Origin: Pseudobacter sp.
GTDB lineage: Bacteria; Bacteroidota; Bacteroidia; Chitinophagales; Chitinophagaceae
Assembly (NCBI GenBank): GCA_017849455.1
Contig: JAFIGX010000024.1
Coordinates: forward strand, 558,001 to 622,000
Direction: 5' to 3'
DNA: 64,000 bases
Of this stretch, positions 1 through 7,813 are shown piece after piece. The notes beneath the pieces were generated by a model, which did not search any database, had not been told where the DNA came from, and saw only the letters and a program-made list of their open reading frames with translations. The position numbers were made by a program, and so were the translations under genes. How positions within the stretch are numbered: position 1 is the first letter of the stretch; every line of letters begins with the position of its first letter.

Positions 1-173
1 CGGACCGGGTTGCCATCCAGGTGAATGGTACAGGCGCCGCACTGTGCTATTCCACAGCCGAATTTTGTACCTTTCAGTCCCGCAAGATCTCTGATTACCC
101 ACAACAGTGGCATTTGAGGATCAGCTTCGATGGCATAAGATTTATTATTGATCGTAAGATTGAATGCTGCCAT
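1..173 (-). CDS. (2Fe-2S)-binding subunit of a molybdenum hydroxylase (partial)
   Basis: Small iron-sulfur subunit of the xanthine dehydrogenase / isoquinoline 1-oxidoreductase type. It passes electrons from a molybdopterin partner, whose gene would be expected next to it outside the window. The translation starts at an ATG (171-173) with MAAFNLTINN and contains the plant-type ferredoxin signature CGIAQCGAC, with Cys40, Cys45 and Cys48 as cluster ligands. Only about 57 of an expected 150 or so residues are present because the gene runs off the left edge. The family call rests on this motif and the N-terminal pattern; the substrate cannot be told. Confidence 0.85.
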   Translation of the reverse strand, partial: MAAFNLTINNKSYAIEADPQMPLLWVIRDLAGLKGTKFGCGIAQCGACTIHLDGNPV

Positions 174-528
174 AAAGTGAATTTGATACTGAAATTACGA
201 AAATCCCGGGCCTTCGGAGACTGTTTTATCTCAAATACATTGGAAAAAAAGTAAATGTCTTGCTCTTTCCGCCTTGTCATGCGATCCGTTCTGTGGAACC
301 CACCTTTAGTCCCAGGTAATATTTGGGGATTTTTTGAATCAATTTGGTAGAGGCCTGCACGAGTTTTTGTTTTTTTGCGTGGCTAAAAGTTATGCAGCAG
401 TAATTATTATAAAATGTAATGTAATCGCATAAACCTTCATCCTATGCAATACAGTGTATGGCACTGGAGCATTGCCGTTATATACACTGCATCGCCTTGC
501 ATGGATGGCCTTAATTTGTATACTTATG
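174..528. other. Intergenic region upstream of the ETR1-like kinase
   Basis: About 355 bases between a leftward partial oxidoreductase gene and a rightward kinase gene. It is AT-rich after base 320 and presumably holds both divergent promoters, but I find no clean TTG-N19-TAnnTTTG match. A reading frame in phase with the kinase runs back to a GTG at 454, but the extra 25 residues do not resemble the family, so I treat that part as non-coding. Confidence 0.4.
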
Positions 529-2058
529 ATGCAGGTGATCGACTTCTTTGAAAGGCTTTTCGATATGTCCGACTGGCCTCCACGCTGGCATTGCGGCCGC
601 TGGACCGGGTTCCATGGCTGGTTGTACATCATCAGCGACCTGCTTGTTTGGTCGGCCTATTTTGCGATTCCCTTCATCATCATCCGCTATATCTCCAAAA
701 AACAGGATGCCCGCTTTCTTCGACTTTACTTTTTATTTGCCGCCTTTATCCTGGCCTGTGGCGCCACCCATTTTTTCGATGCCATTACGTTCTGGTTCCC
801 GGTATACCGCATCAATGCCCTTATCCGTTTCATTACAGGAGTGCTGAGCTGGATCACTGTATTCTACCTGATCCGTTTATTGCCGCTGGCATTCACTTTG
901 CGGTCTCCCCGCGAGCTGGAAATGGAAAATGAGCAAAGGAAGAAAGCAGAAGAGAAATTCAGGAACCTGCTGGAAGCGGCCCCGGACCCCATGGTGATCA
1001 TGAATGAGAACGGGGTGATCCAACTGGTCAATGCACAAACCGAAAAAATGTTTGGCTACTCGCGCGAAGAAATGATAGGGAGTAACGTCGAAATGCTGAT
1101 GCCCCCTCACTCCGGTCTGGAACACCCGTTCCGGGCCTTCCGGCAGACCGGCATCCGGCAGTGGGAGCCGGAAACCGAAGGATTCGAGATGACCGGCAAT
1201 GGACGGGGCGGGATGGAGTTCCCCGTGGAAGTAAGCCTGCGCCCCATGCTATCGGAAGAAGGGTTGCTGATCACCGCCTCCATCAGGGACGTAACGGAGA
1301 AAAAGCAAATGGAAAAGGCTATCCGTGAGGCCAATAGCACGCTGGAGCGCAAAGTGCAGCAACGCACCATGGAACTGGAACGTAAGAATAAGGAACTGGA
1401 GGAGTTCGCTTATGTGGCATCGCATGATCTGCAGGAGCCGCTGCGCACCACAACCAGTTTCGTTGACCTGCTGCGCCGGCAATACTATGGACAACTGGAT
1501 GATAGCGCGAACAGGTACCTGGACTATATCTGCCAATCATCCGACCGCATGAAATCACTGATCCTCGACCTGCTGAACTACTCGCGGATAGGTCGTGAAA
1601 AAGAACTCGCGGAAGTGAACTGCAATCTTGTGCTGGAAGAAGTATTGGCCGATCTTGATCAGGGTATTCGTGAGAACGGCGCACGGGTCAAGGCCCCGGA
1701 ACTACCGGTAATAACGGGTTACAGGACGGAGATCAAACAACTGTTCCAGAACCTGGTGAGCAATTCCATCAAATTCCGGAAGCCGGGTTTGGACCCGGAG
1801 TTGCATGTGCAGGCTAAACAGGAAAACAATTCCTGGCTGTTCTCGTTCCATGATAATGGCATCGGTATCGAGCCGGTTTACCAGGAAAAGATCTTTGTAA
1901 TTTTTAAGCGATTGCACAAACGTTCCGAATATGAAGGCGAAGGCATCGGCCTGGCGCAATGTAAAAAAATAGTAGAGCTGCATGGAGGCAAGATATGGGT
2001 GGAATCCGTACCCGGTGAAGGAAGTACTTTTTACTTTACTATTCCGGAAATTCACTAA
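529..2058 (+). CDS. Sensor histidine kinase with ETR1-like (ethylene-receptor-type) membrane domain and PAS
   Basis: Membrane sensor kinase of about 509 residues. Residues 30-110 form three membrane helices resembling the ethylene-binding domain of plant ETR1. Asp37, Tyr44, Pro48, Cys77 and His81 lie at the same spacings as ETR1 Asp25, Tyr32, Pro36, Cys65 and His69; the Cys/His pair (CGATH) binds Cu(I) in ETR1. A PAS domain follows (about 140-260), then a short coiled coil, the phosphoacceptor helix SHDLQEPLR, and an ATPase domain with N box NLVSNSIKF and G boxes DNGIGI and GEGIGLAQ. I place the start at the ATG at 529 because family members begin just before an FFxxLFDxSD-like segment; ATGs at 505 and 526 and a GTG at 454 are alternatives. 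A response regulator follows after 2 nt. The ligand is unproven. Confidence 0.9.
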   Translation: MQVIDFFERLFDMSDWPPRWHCGRWTGFHGWLYIISDLLVWSAYFAIPFIIIRYISKKQDARFLRLYFLFAAFILACGATHFFDAITFWFPVYRINALIRFITGVLSWITVFYLIRLLPLAFTLRSPRELEMENEQRKKAEEKFRNLLEAAPDPMVIMNENGVIQLVNAQTEKMFGYSREEMIGSNVEMLMPPHSGLEHPFRAFRQTGIRQWEPETEGFEMTGNGRGGMEFPVEVSLRPMLSEEGLLITASIRDVTEKKQMEKAIREANSTLERKVQQRTMELERKNKELEEFAYVASHDLQEPLRTTTSFVDLLRRQYYGQLDDSANRYLDYICQSSDRMKSLILDLLNYSRIGREKELAEVNCNLVLEEVLADLDQGIRENGARVKAPELPVITGYRTEIKQLFQNLVSNSIKFRKPGLDPELHVQAKQENNSWLFSFHDNGIGIEPVYQEKIFVIFKRLHKRSEYEGEGIGLAQCKKIVELHGGKIWVESVPGEGSTFYFTIPEIH

Positions 2059-2060
2059 AT

Positions 2061-2477
2061 ATGATGAAACAAAAACTAGCCTGCATCCTATTGATCGATA
2101 ATGATGAACCCACTAACTTCCTGAACAAACTACTTATCCAGGAGGCAGACTGTACAGAGATGATACTGGTGGAACAAAGCGCCAGTGATGCGCTCGAATA
2201 CCTGGTGAACAGTGGTAAGAAGCCTAGCGAGCCCCGGCCTGAACTGATCTTTCTCGACATCAACATGCCAGCCATGGATGGTTGGGAATTCCTGGAAAAA
2301 TATGCCTCCCTCTCCCAGAAGGAAGGTATCGTACTCGTGATGCTTACAACCTCTTCCAATCCTGAAGATATGGCCAGGGCGCGCAAACTTGGCTACATAG
2401 CGGATTTCAGAAATAAACCATTGAATGAATCCATGCTGTCGGAGATATTACGAACTTATTTTTCCGACAGGTTTTAA
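2061..2477 (+). CDS. Single-domain response regulator (Rcp1/CheY-like)
   Basis: 138-residue receiver domain with no output domain. It has the acidic pocket (IDNDE), the phosphoacceptor Asp in FLDINMPAMDGWEF, the Thr of MLTTSS and the Lys of NKPL. It starts 2 nt after the stop of the ETR1-like kinase, so the two are almost certainly co-transcribed and are a cognate pair. Stand-alone receivers of this type usually act by protein contact or as phosphorelay intermediates; no target is visible here. A long inverted repeat begins directly after its TAA stop. Confidence 0.9.
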   Translation: MMKQKLACILLIDNDEPTNFLNKLLIQEADCTEMILVEQSASDALEYLVNSGKKPSEPRPELIFLDINMPAMDGWEFLEKYASLSQKEGIVLVMLTTSSNPEDMARARKLGYIADFRNKPLNESMLSEILRTYFSDRF

Positions 2478-2590
2478 CGTTTGTGGTTTGTTGTTGGTCG
2501 TTTGTGGTTCTTTATTCTCGAAAAGCCTGAGATTATTCGGATCCTACGAATTTGCAACAACAACAAACGACCAACAACAAACCACAAACG
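2478..2590. repeat. Long inverted repeat between convergent genes
   Basis: Arms 2478-2509 and 2559-2590 are complementary at 31 of 32 positions, with the outer 28 bp perfect, around a loop of about 50 nt. The left arm is built almost only of G and T from repeats of GTTTGTGG and GTTTGTTG words. It starts on the base after the response regulator stop codon and ends 6 nt before the stop of the convergent kinase. It could end transcription from both sides, but it has no U-tract and belongs to a set of similar hairpins that also occur inside operons. Confidence 0.9.
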
Positions 2591-2596
2591 ATTTAT

Positions 2597-4033
2597 TTAA
2601 AGCGGGATAGTAATTTTAAGAATACAACCGTCCCCCGGTTTGGAGATGATCTCCATTTCCCCGTTCTGCATTTCTACCCGGCTGGTTATATTATGCAGTC
2701 CGATACCTTTTCCTTTTTTCTTCGGGTCGAAGCCGATACCATTGTCTTTGATGATCAGCGTGGTGTTATGGGAATTGTTCTTCAGTTCTATTTCGGCTTC
2801 CGTGGCCCTCGCATGTTTCACGATATTGTTCACCTGCTCCTGCACGATCCGGTAAATGATGAGCTTTTTGTTGTTCGATAAACTTTCAATATGCGGATCA
2901 TTGGCTTTGATCCTGCATTTCAATCCGGGCGACATGGTCATGTTCTCGATCATTTCCAGCAGTGCTTCTTTCAGACCGATATCGCCCAGTGAAGGCGGCA
3001 CCAGGTTCTTCGAGAGGGAGCGGATCTCATTGATAGCTTTGGAAATATTATCATAGCTCTTGTATAGGAGCTCTTTGCGGATATCCTCTTCATTGATGGC
3101 CATGTCCACACAAAGTTTGGCGGTGGCCAGGATCTGGTTGATATTATCGTGCAGTTCGAGGCCGATCTCGCGGCGCTCCTGCTCCTGCGTTTGTATGGTG
3201 ATCTGGGTGATCAGTTTTTGCGTTTCGATCTGGTTGCGTACCTGCTCTTCCTGTTTTTTCTTTCGTTCGGTGATATCGAGCATGGCGCCGATCATGCGAT
3301 AGGGCTTGTTGTCCATCTTCAGCACATAGCCGCGGTCATACACGAATTTATAACTGCCTTGTGCGCTGCGGTAACGGTATTCTTCCTGCCATTGCCCGGT
3401 GCCATCGGCCAGGCATTGCGCAATTTTGGTGAGCACCCTGTCGCGGTCATCGGGATGTATGTTCTGATGATGCCAGGCAGTTGTATTGCGTACATCGGCG
3501 GGGTTATAACCGAATACGCTCGTGATGCCTTCGTTCCAGAGCACTTCCTCTTCCCGCAGGTCCCAATCCCAGATGGTATCGCTGGTGGCTTTGATCAATG
3601 TATTGTACCGCTCGAAATTCTCTACCACTTTCTGAAGGATCTTTTTGCGTTCGATGCTGTATTGGATGGCTTTCACCAATACTTTCTCATCGTATTCCCC
3701 TTTCACCAGGTAATCCTGTGCTCCTTCCACGATGGTGCTGAGCGCTATCTGCGTATCGTCGAGACCGGAGAGAACGATGATGGAAATATGTGAAACCTGT
3801 TCGTGCAGGCGTGTGAAAGTATGAATGCCTTCGCTATCGGGCAGGGTAAGATCGAGAAAGATCAGATCGGGATTTACCTGTTGCGCAATGAGGATAGCAT
3901 CGTTGAGCCGATCTGCATGTAACAGTGATTTTACAGGTAGTTTTGTAAGGCGGAGATATTCGGTAAAGAGAAAATAATCGCTTGGATTATCCTCTATCAC
4001 AAGGATCTGGAGCGGATGAGGTGAAGAGATCAT
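2597..4033 (-). CDS. REC-PAS-histidine kinase (HisKA_3/NarX type)
   Basis: 478-residue soluble signalling protein. Residues 1-125 are a receiver domain (VIEDNPSD, phosphoacceptor in FLDLTLPDSEG, Lys in YLVKGEY). A PAS domain with PAC segment follows (about 140-270), then a HisKA_3 dimerisation helix around EIGLELHDNINQIL, with His as the phosphoacceptor, and an ATPase domain ending in DNGIGFDPKKKGKGIGLHN. There are no membrane helices, so the input is probably phosphoryl transfer to the receiver plus a cytosolic PAS signal. It converges on the ETR1-like kinase operon and may act in the same network, but no partner regulator with a DNA-binding domain is adjacent. Confidence 0.9.
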   Translation of the reverse strand: MISSPHPLQILVIEDNPSDYFLFTEYLRLTKLPVKSLLHADRLNDAILIAQQVNPDLIFLDLTLPDSEGIHTFTRLHEQVSHISIIVLSGLDDTQIALSTIVEGAQDYLVKGEYDEKVLVKAIQYSIERKKILQKVVENFERYNTLIKATSDTIWDWDLREEEVLWNEGITSVFGYNPADVRNTTAWHHQNIHPDDRDRVLTKIAQCLADGTGQWQEEYRYRSAQGSYKFVYDRGYVLKMDNKPYRMIGAMLDITERKKKQEEQVRNQIETQKLITQITIQTQEQERREIGLELHDNINQILATAKLCVDMAINEEDIRKELLYKSYDNISKAINEIRSLSKNLVPPSLGDIGLKEALLEMIENMTMSPGLKCRIKANDPHIESLSNNKKLIIYRIVQEQVNNIVKHARATEAEIELKNNSHNTTLIIKDNGIGFDPKKKGKGIGLHNITSRVEMQNGEMEIISKPGDGCILKITIPL

Positions 4034-4402
4034 AGTGTTTTTTTGTGGTGCGGATGCCTGATGCTACTATGGCATCTTAACCAGTATACGGTTATTCAGA
4101 GCCTTTAGTTTTATAGCTGCTCATTATTTGTCGCAGCTCAAGCCGCTATCTCCATGCGGGAAGATAAGCCGGTGCTAATTCAGTGAATAGGAAAAGGTTG
4201 CAGAAGGAAGTTGCTTTTTAAACTTACTAAAAAGATACTAAAATGTTCATCACCAAAAAAATTATACATATTTATTTTGATCATCCTTTGCCATGATAAT
4301 GAATGTAAAATAACATCTGTTTAAGGCTGAATACCTGTATATTCGGATATTTATTCAACGTTCCTTTCATCGAATTTTAATCCGGAAGAATTCAATCAGT
4401 AC
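4034..4402. other. Intergenic region, divergent promoters
   Basis: 369 AT-rich bases between the leftward REC-PAS kinase and rightward tag. It must hold both promoters. I see no convincing consensus promoter, RNA gene or repeat in it. Confidence 0.5.
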
Positions 4403-4963
4403 ATGAAACCACTTAGTTATTGCGAAGTAGTCTGGCAGATGGAACCAGACAATGTCAATATCCACTACCATGATCATGAGTATGGGTTTCCGATCCATAG
4501 CGACAACGAATTGTTTGCCCGTCTTGTGCTGGAGATCAACCAGGCCGGTTTAAGCTGGACCACTATCCTGCGCAAGAAAGAAAACTTCTACCAGGCGTTC
4601 GATCGATTCGAGATCGATAAAGTGGCACGCTACACGGAAAAGAAGGTAGCAAAATTACTGGAGGACGCCGGTATCATCCGGAACCGGTTAAAGATCAACG
4701 CCACCATCGAGAATGCCAAACGGATCAGGCAGATACAAAAAGAACTGGGCTCTTTCGAGAACTGGCTCGTGCAACATCATCCGCTCACGAAAGAAGAATG
4801 GGTTAAACTGTTCAGGAAAACATTTCTTTTTACCGGCGGGGAGATCGTGAATGAATTCCTGGTGAGCACCGGCTACCTGCCTGGTGCGCATATCCCTGCC
4901 TGTCCGGTTTACAAGCGATTAATGAAACATAAACCTCTCTGGAACCAGTCTTCCAAAAAATAG
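4403..4963 (+). CDS. tag: DNA-3-methyladenine glycosylase I
   Basis: Base-excision repair enzyme that removes 3-methyladenine from alkylated DNA. The 186 residues match the Tag family in length and in the block NQAGLSWTTILRKKENF, which carries the conserved Glu44 and the helix after it, and in the DAGIIRNRLKI segment. The four zinc ligands of the family are visible as Cys7, His23 (YHDHEYG), His163 and Cys167 (GAHIPAC). The next gene starts 1 nt after its stop, so both are probably co-transcribed. Confidence 0.95.
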   Translation: MKPLSYCEVVWQMEPDNVNIHYHDHEYGFPIHSDNELFARLVLEINQAGLSWTTILRKKENFYQAFDRFEIDKVARYTEKKVAKLLEDAGIIRNRLKINATIENAKRIRQIQKELGSFENWLVQHHPLTKEEWVKLFRKTFLFTGGEIVNEFLVSTGYLPGAHIPACPVYKRLMKHKPLWNQSSKK

Positions 4964-4964
4964 C

Positions 4965-5528
4965 ATGCGAAAAAAATTGAAGATCATCGCCGGGATACTG
5001 GCAGCCTGGTTCCTGGTGCATTGTATTTGGGTGTCGGTGGAAGGATTGCGTTCTTTCAGGGGAAAGGCCGATGTGGCAGTGGTGTTGGGGAATACGGTGT
5101 ATGAGAGAGGCGATTTATCGCCCTGGCTCAAAGGCAGGGTCGATGCAGCATTGGAACTCTACCGCCATGCGCAGGTGAAGAAGATATTTGTTAGCGGCAG
5201 TATCGGGGATTCAAAGTTCCCCGAAGCGGATGCCATGAGGAACTATCTCGTGGGTAACGGGGTAGACAGTACCGCCATTATCGTCGACAACCTGGGAGCC
5301 AACAGTTATTGTACGGCCAGGAATTTTATAAATTGGAATAAAACGCAACCTTACCGTTCGGCCGTGATCGTTACCAGCTATTACCATGTTACCCGCTGCA
5401 AATATATTTTCAGGAAACTGGGATTCACCAATGTGAAGAGCGATCATTCGCGTGCTTATTTCTGGCAGGACATCTTCGGGATGGCGCGTGAGTTCCCGGC
5501 CTTTTATAAATACATGATCATTTACTGA
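4965..5528 (+). CDS. YdcF/SanA-like DUF218 membrane-anchored protein
   Basis: 187 residues with an N-terminal membrane anchor (about 7-28), then a DUF218 (SanA/YdcF/ElyC-type) domain. Visible family marks are AVVLGN near the start of the domain, the GRVDAALELY helix, IFVSGS, the EADAMRNYL helix, and TSYYHVTRCKYIFRK near the end. Relatives act in envelope integrity or vancomycin tolerance, but the chemistry is unknown. It lies directly behind tag, with which it has no obvious functional link. Confidence 0.85.
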   Translation: MRKKLKIIAGILAAWFLVHCIWVSVEGLRSFRGKADVAVVLGNTVYERGDLSPWLKGRVDAALELYRHAQVKKIFVSGSIGDSKFPEADAMRNYLVGNGVDSTAIIVDNLGANSYCTARNFINWNKTQPYRSAVIVTSYYHVTRCKYIFRKLGFTNVKSDHSRAYFWQDIFGMAREFPAFYKYMIIY

Positions 5529-5819
5529 TCAGTTCAGTTGAAGCGCTGGAAGACGGTAGTGCATGCCATCTACCACGAAAAGCTCATCTATTTCGCATGA
5601 CCAATACCTGTAAAGCGGGGATTTGATGAGATGGTCTTCTGTCTCCTCTTTTGTTTCGGCAGTGAAGGTGATCCATACCCGTTGTGTTTCCATGGAAACA
5701 ATGTAATGATCGATAATGCCTTTCTCGATGAGGGTATTGATGTAAACACGGTGGGAGGGGACCAGAGCCGTAAATTCATCATCCATTTCAAAATGTATCG
5801 TCACCTGGAATTTCTTCAT
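5529..5819 (-). CDS. Small YciI/muconolactone-isomerase-like protein
   Basis: About 96 residues beginning MKKFQVTIHF. I chose the ATG at 5819 rather than an upstream one because the residues before it look like leader sequence. The pattern of one strand, a helix (INTLIEKGIIDHYIVS), paired strands (RVWITFTAE) and a helix (ETEDHLIKSPLYRYW) suggests a dimeric ferredoxin-like fold such as YciI or muconolactone isomerase. No catalytic residues are evident. It converges with the DUF218 gene, with stops abutting, and lies 55 nt downstream of mtaB on the same strand. Function unknown. Confidence 0.65.
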   Translation of the reverse strand: MKKFQVTIHFEMDDEFTALVPSHRVYINTLIEKGIIDHYIVSMETQRVWITFTAETKEETEDHLIKSPLYRYWSCEIDELFVVDGMHYRLPALQLN

Positions 5820-5874
5820 ACTATACCTCAATAACAATGTGAAGCAGGAAAGGTTTGGAAGGGATTGACGGAGA

Positions 5875-7170
5875 TCAAAGCTGCCAGTCGATCACCTGGT
5901 TGATCCATTCAGGGCGGTGTGGAGTGGTTATCTTGATATAATTATCCGTATAACCTTCCATCATGCCATTCTTCGCGTGGCTTTCGAATAATACTTTACG
6001 TGTATGGCCGCTGTGCAGTTGGGTGAAATATTGCATTTTCATCCAGGAAAGATTGCGCAGGCTTTTATTACGTTCATGCCTTTGCTGCATGGGAACCACT
6101 GGTTGTATTTCGAGGGCTTTGGTATTGTCTCTTTCCGAATAGGTGAATACGTGGAGGTAGGAAATATCGAGCCCGTGCAGGAAGTCGAATGTGTCTTTGA
6201 AATCTGCTTCCGTTTCGCCGGGAAATCCTACTATCACGTCTACCCCGATAGCGCAATGCGGCATCAGCGTTTTGATCAGCGCTACTCTTTCCGCGTACAA
6301 TTCCCTTTTATACCTTCTACGCATGAGACCCAGTATACGGTTGCTGCCGCTTTGCAATGGAATGTGAAAATGCGGCATGAAGCGATCGCTGTTGGCCACA
6401 AATTCAATGATCTCATTGGTGAGCAGGTTCGGCTCGATGGAAGAAATGCGATAACGTTCGATACCTTCAATGGGGTCCAGCGCTTTGACCAGCCCGAAGA
6501 AATTTTCAGCCAATCTTTTAGAAGTGTCAGGCGCTTCCTCTTCATTCGATTGCCGTTTTCCGAAATCGCCGAGGTTCACGCCGGTGAGCACAATCTCTTT
6601 TACGCCGCCTGCTGCCAGCTCTTTCGCATTGCGCACTACGTTGGAAATGGTATCGCTGCGGCTTTTGCCCCTGGCCATCGGGATGGTGCAGAAGGAACAG
6701 TTATAATCACAACCGTCCTGCACTTTGAGGAAGGTGCGTGTTCTGTCGTGCAATGAATAAGATGCATTGAACCCGCTCACTTCTTCGATATCGCAACTAC
6801 AGATCCTGGCGGGATCACCTTTGGTAAGTTCCCGGAGGTGTTGGGTGATATTGAATTTCTCGGCAGCGCCCAGCACCAGGTCGACTCCAGGGATCTCGGC
6901 GATCTCCTTTGGTTTGAGCTGGGCATAACATCCGGTGATGACTACCAGGCTTTCCGGGGCTTTGCGCTGGATGCGGCGTACGAGCTGCCGGCATTCTTTG
7001 TCGGCATTGTCGGTCACGGAACAGGTATTGATCACATACACATCGGCCAGGTCGTCGAACCCTTTTTTTTCGAAACCGTCCTGTTCCAGTAAGCGCGACA
7101 GGGTAGAGGTCTCGGAAAAATTGAGCTTACAACCGAGTGTATGGAATGCCACTGTTCTTTTTTCTGCCAT
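5875..7170 (-). CDS. mtaB: tRNA threonylcarbamoyladenosine methylthiotransferase
   Basis: Radical-SAM enzyme that adds a methylthio group to the t6A37 base of tRNAs, yielding ms2t6A. The 431 residues start with HTLGCKLNFSET; GCKLN is typical of MtaB rather than MiaB or RimO. A UPF0004 domain with Cys residues follows, then the radical-SAM cluster motif CDYNCSFC (about residue 150), and a C-terminal TRAM-like segment. On its strand the start ATG is preceded by TATCTTTG (7178-7185), a good match to the Bacteroidota -7 element TAnnTTTG. An imperfect inverted repeat lies further upstream. Confidence 0.93.
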   Translation of the reverse strand: MAEKRTVAFHTLGCKLNFSETSTLSRLLEQDGFEKKGFDDLADVYVINTCSVTDNADKECRQLVRRIQRKAPESLVVITGCYAQLKPKEIAEIPGVDLVLGAAEKFNITQHLRELTKGDPARICSCDIEEVSGFNASYSLHDRTRTFLKVQDGCDYNCSFCTIPMARGKSRSDTISNVVRNAKELAAGGVKEIVLTGVNLGDFGKRQSNEEEAPDTSKRLAENFFGLVKALDPIEGIERYRISSIEPNLLTNEIIEFVANSDRFMPHFHIPLQSGSNRILGLMRRRYKRELYAERVALIKTLMPHCAIGVDVIVGFPGETEADFKDTFDFLHGLDISYLHVFTYSERDNTKALEIQPVVPMQQRHERNKSLRNLSWMKMQYFTQLHSGHTRKVLFESHAKNGMMEGYTDNYIKITTPHRPEWINQVIDWQL

Positions 7171-7177
7171 CGGGGGG

Positions 7178-7185
7178 CAAAGATA
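7178..7185 (-). promoter_or_regulatory. Probable -7 promoter element of mtaB
   Basis: On the minus strand this reads TATCTTTG, fitting TAnnTTTG, 7 nt before the mtaB ATG. A -33 TTG at the usual distance is not clear, and that position falls near the edge of the inverted repeat. Confidence 0.4.
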
Positions 7186-7200
7186 GGGGTTTCTGAGGTC

Positions 7201-7294
7201 TGAAGCAGGAGGTCTGAGGTCTGAAGTGCCCGGTTATCGGAAATCCAAAAATATTGGGGTCTCTCTGACCTCTTACTTCAGACTTCCTACTTCA
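7201..7294. repeat. Imperfect inverted repeat in divergent mtaB / DUF4258 spacer
   Basis: Arms 7201-7220 and 7275-7294 match at 17 of 20 positions; all three differences are transitions, two of which would still pair as G-U in a rightward transcript. The left arm is G-rich and made of repeats of the word GGTCTGAG/AGTCTGAA, which continue on both sides of the matched part (7191-7227). The same vocabulary recurs near 19.6 and 39.3 kb. Confidence 0.75.
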
Positions 7295-7311
7295 TTTCCC
7301 TAAATTCGGGC

Positions 7312-7758
7312 ATGAATAAAAATCGATGGGTGCGCCTGGGGATCATCGCCTTGCTGGCGGTATTGGTACTCCTGTTCAAACAACCCTGGAAGCCCCGCCA
7401 TCCGCCGGTACAACCGAAACAGGAGCAACGGGACCCCCCGGCCCCGCCCCGCGATAACCCTCCGCGCCAGGATGAAGGGTTCAACCGTAATGAAAAACGG
7501 CTGATCTACACCAAACATGCACGCTGCCGGATGGACTGCCGCCATATCGATGAAGAGGAAGTGAAAGAGATCCTTGCCAATGGCAGGATCAATGAACGCA
7601 AAAGCGATCCTGCCGCAAGGCCCGATCCCAAATATGCGCTGGAAGGTACTACCAGGGATGGACAGGAAGTACGGATCATATTCGCCCCCAGTGCAAGAGG
7701 AATGGTGGTGATCACGGTGATCGATCTGGGAAAAGATTGGGCCTGCGACTGTAAATAA
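7312..7758 (+). CDS. Membrane-anchored DUF4258 protein
   Basis: 148 residues. Residues 6-24 are a membrane helix, 25-60 a proline- and arginine-rich linker, and 62-146 a DUF4258 domain, seen as YTKHARCRMDCRHID, the EEVKEIL helix and VRIIFAPSARGMVVITVI. DUF4258 resembles small RNase-like toxin folds in its His-Ala-x-x-Arg-Met pattern, but here it is anchored and has no antitoxin neighbour, so a toxin role is not supported. Function unknown. A C-terminal CDC may bind metal or form a disulfide. Confidence 0.75.
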   Translation: MNKNRWVRLGIIALLAVLVLLFKQPWKPRHPPVQPKQEQRDPPAPPRDNPPRQDEGFNRNEKRLIYTKHARCRMDCRHIDEEEVKEILANGRINERKSDPAARPDPKYALEGTTRDGQEVRIIFAPSARGMVVITVIDLGKDWACDCK

Positions 7759-7813
7759 TTTAACTTGAAGTATTACGTTATATAAGACTGGTATCAGTGC
7801 TTTAATCAAACCT

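Noticed and set aside
454..528. N-terminal extension of the ETR1-like kinase from a GTG
   Set aside because: The extra 25 residues do not resemble the family, and better ATG starts follow.
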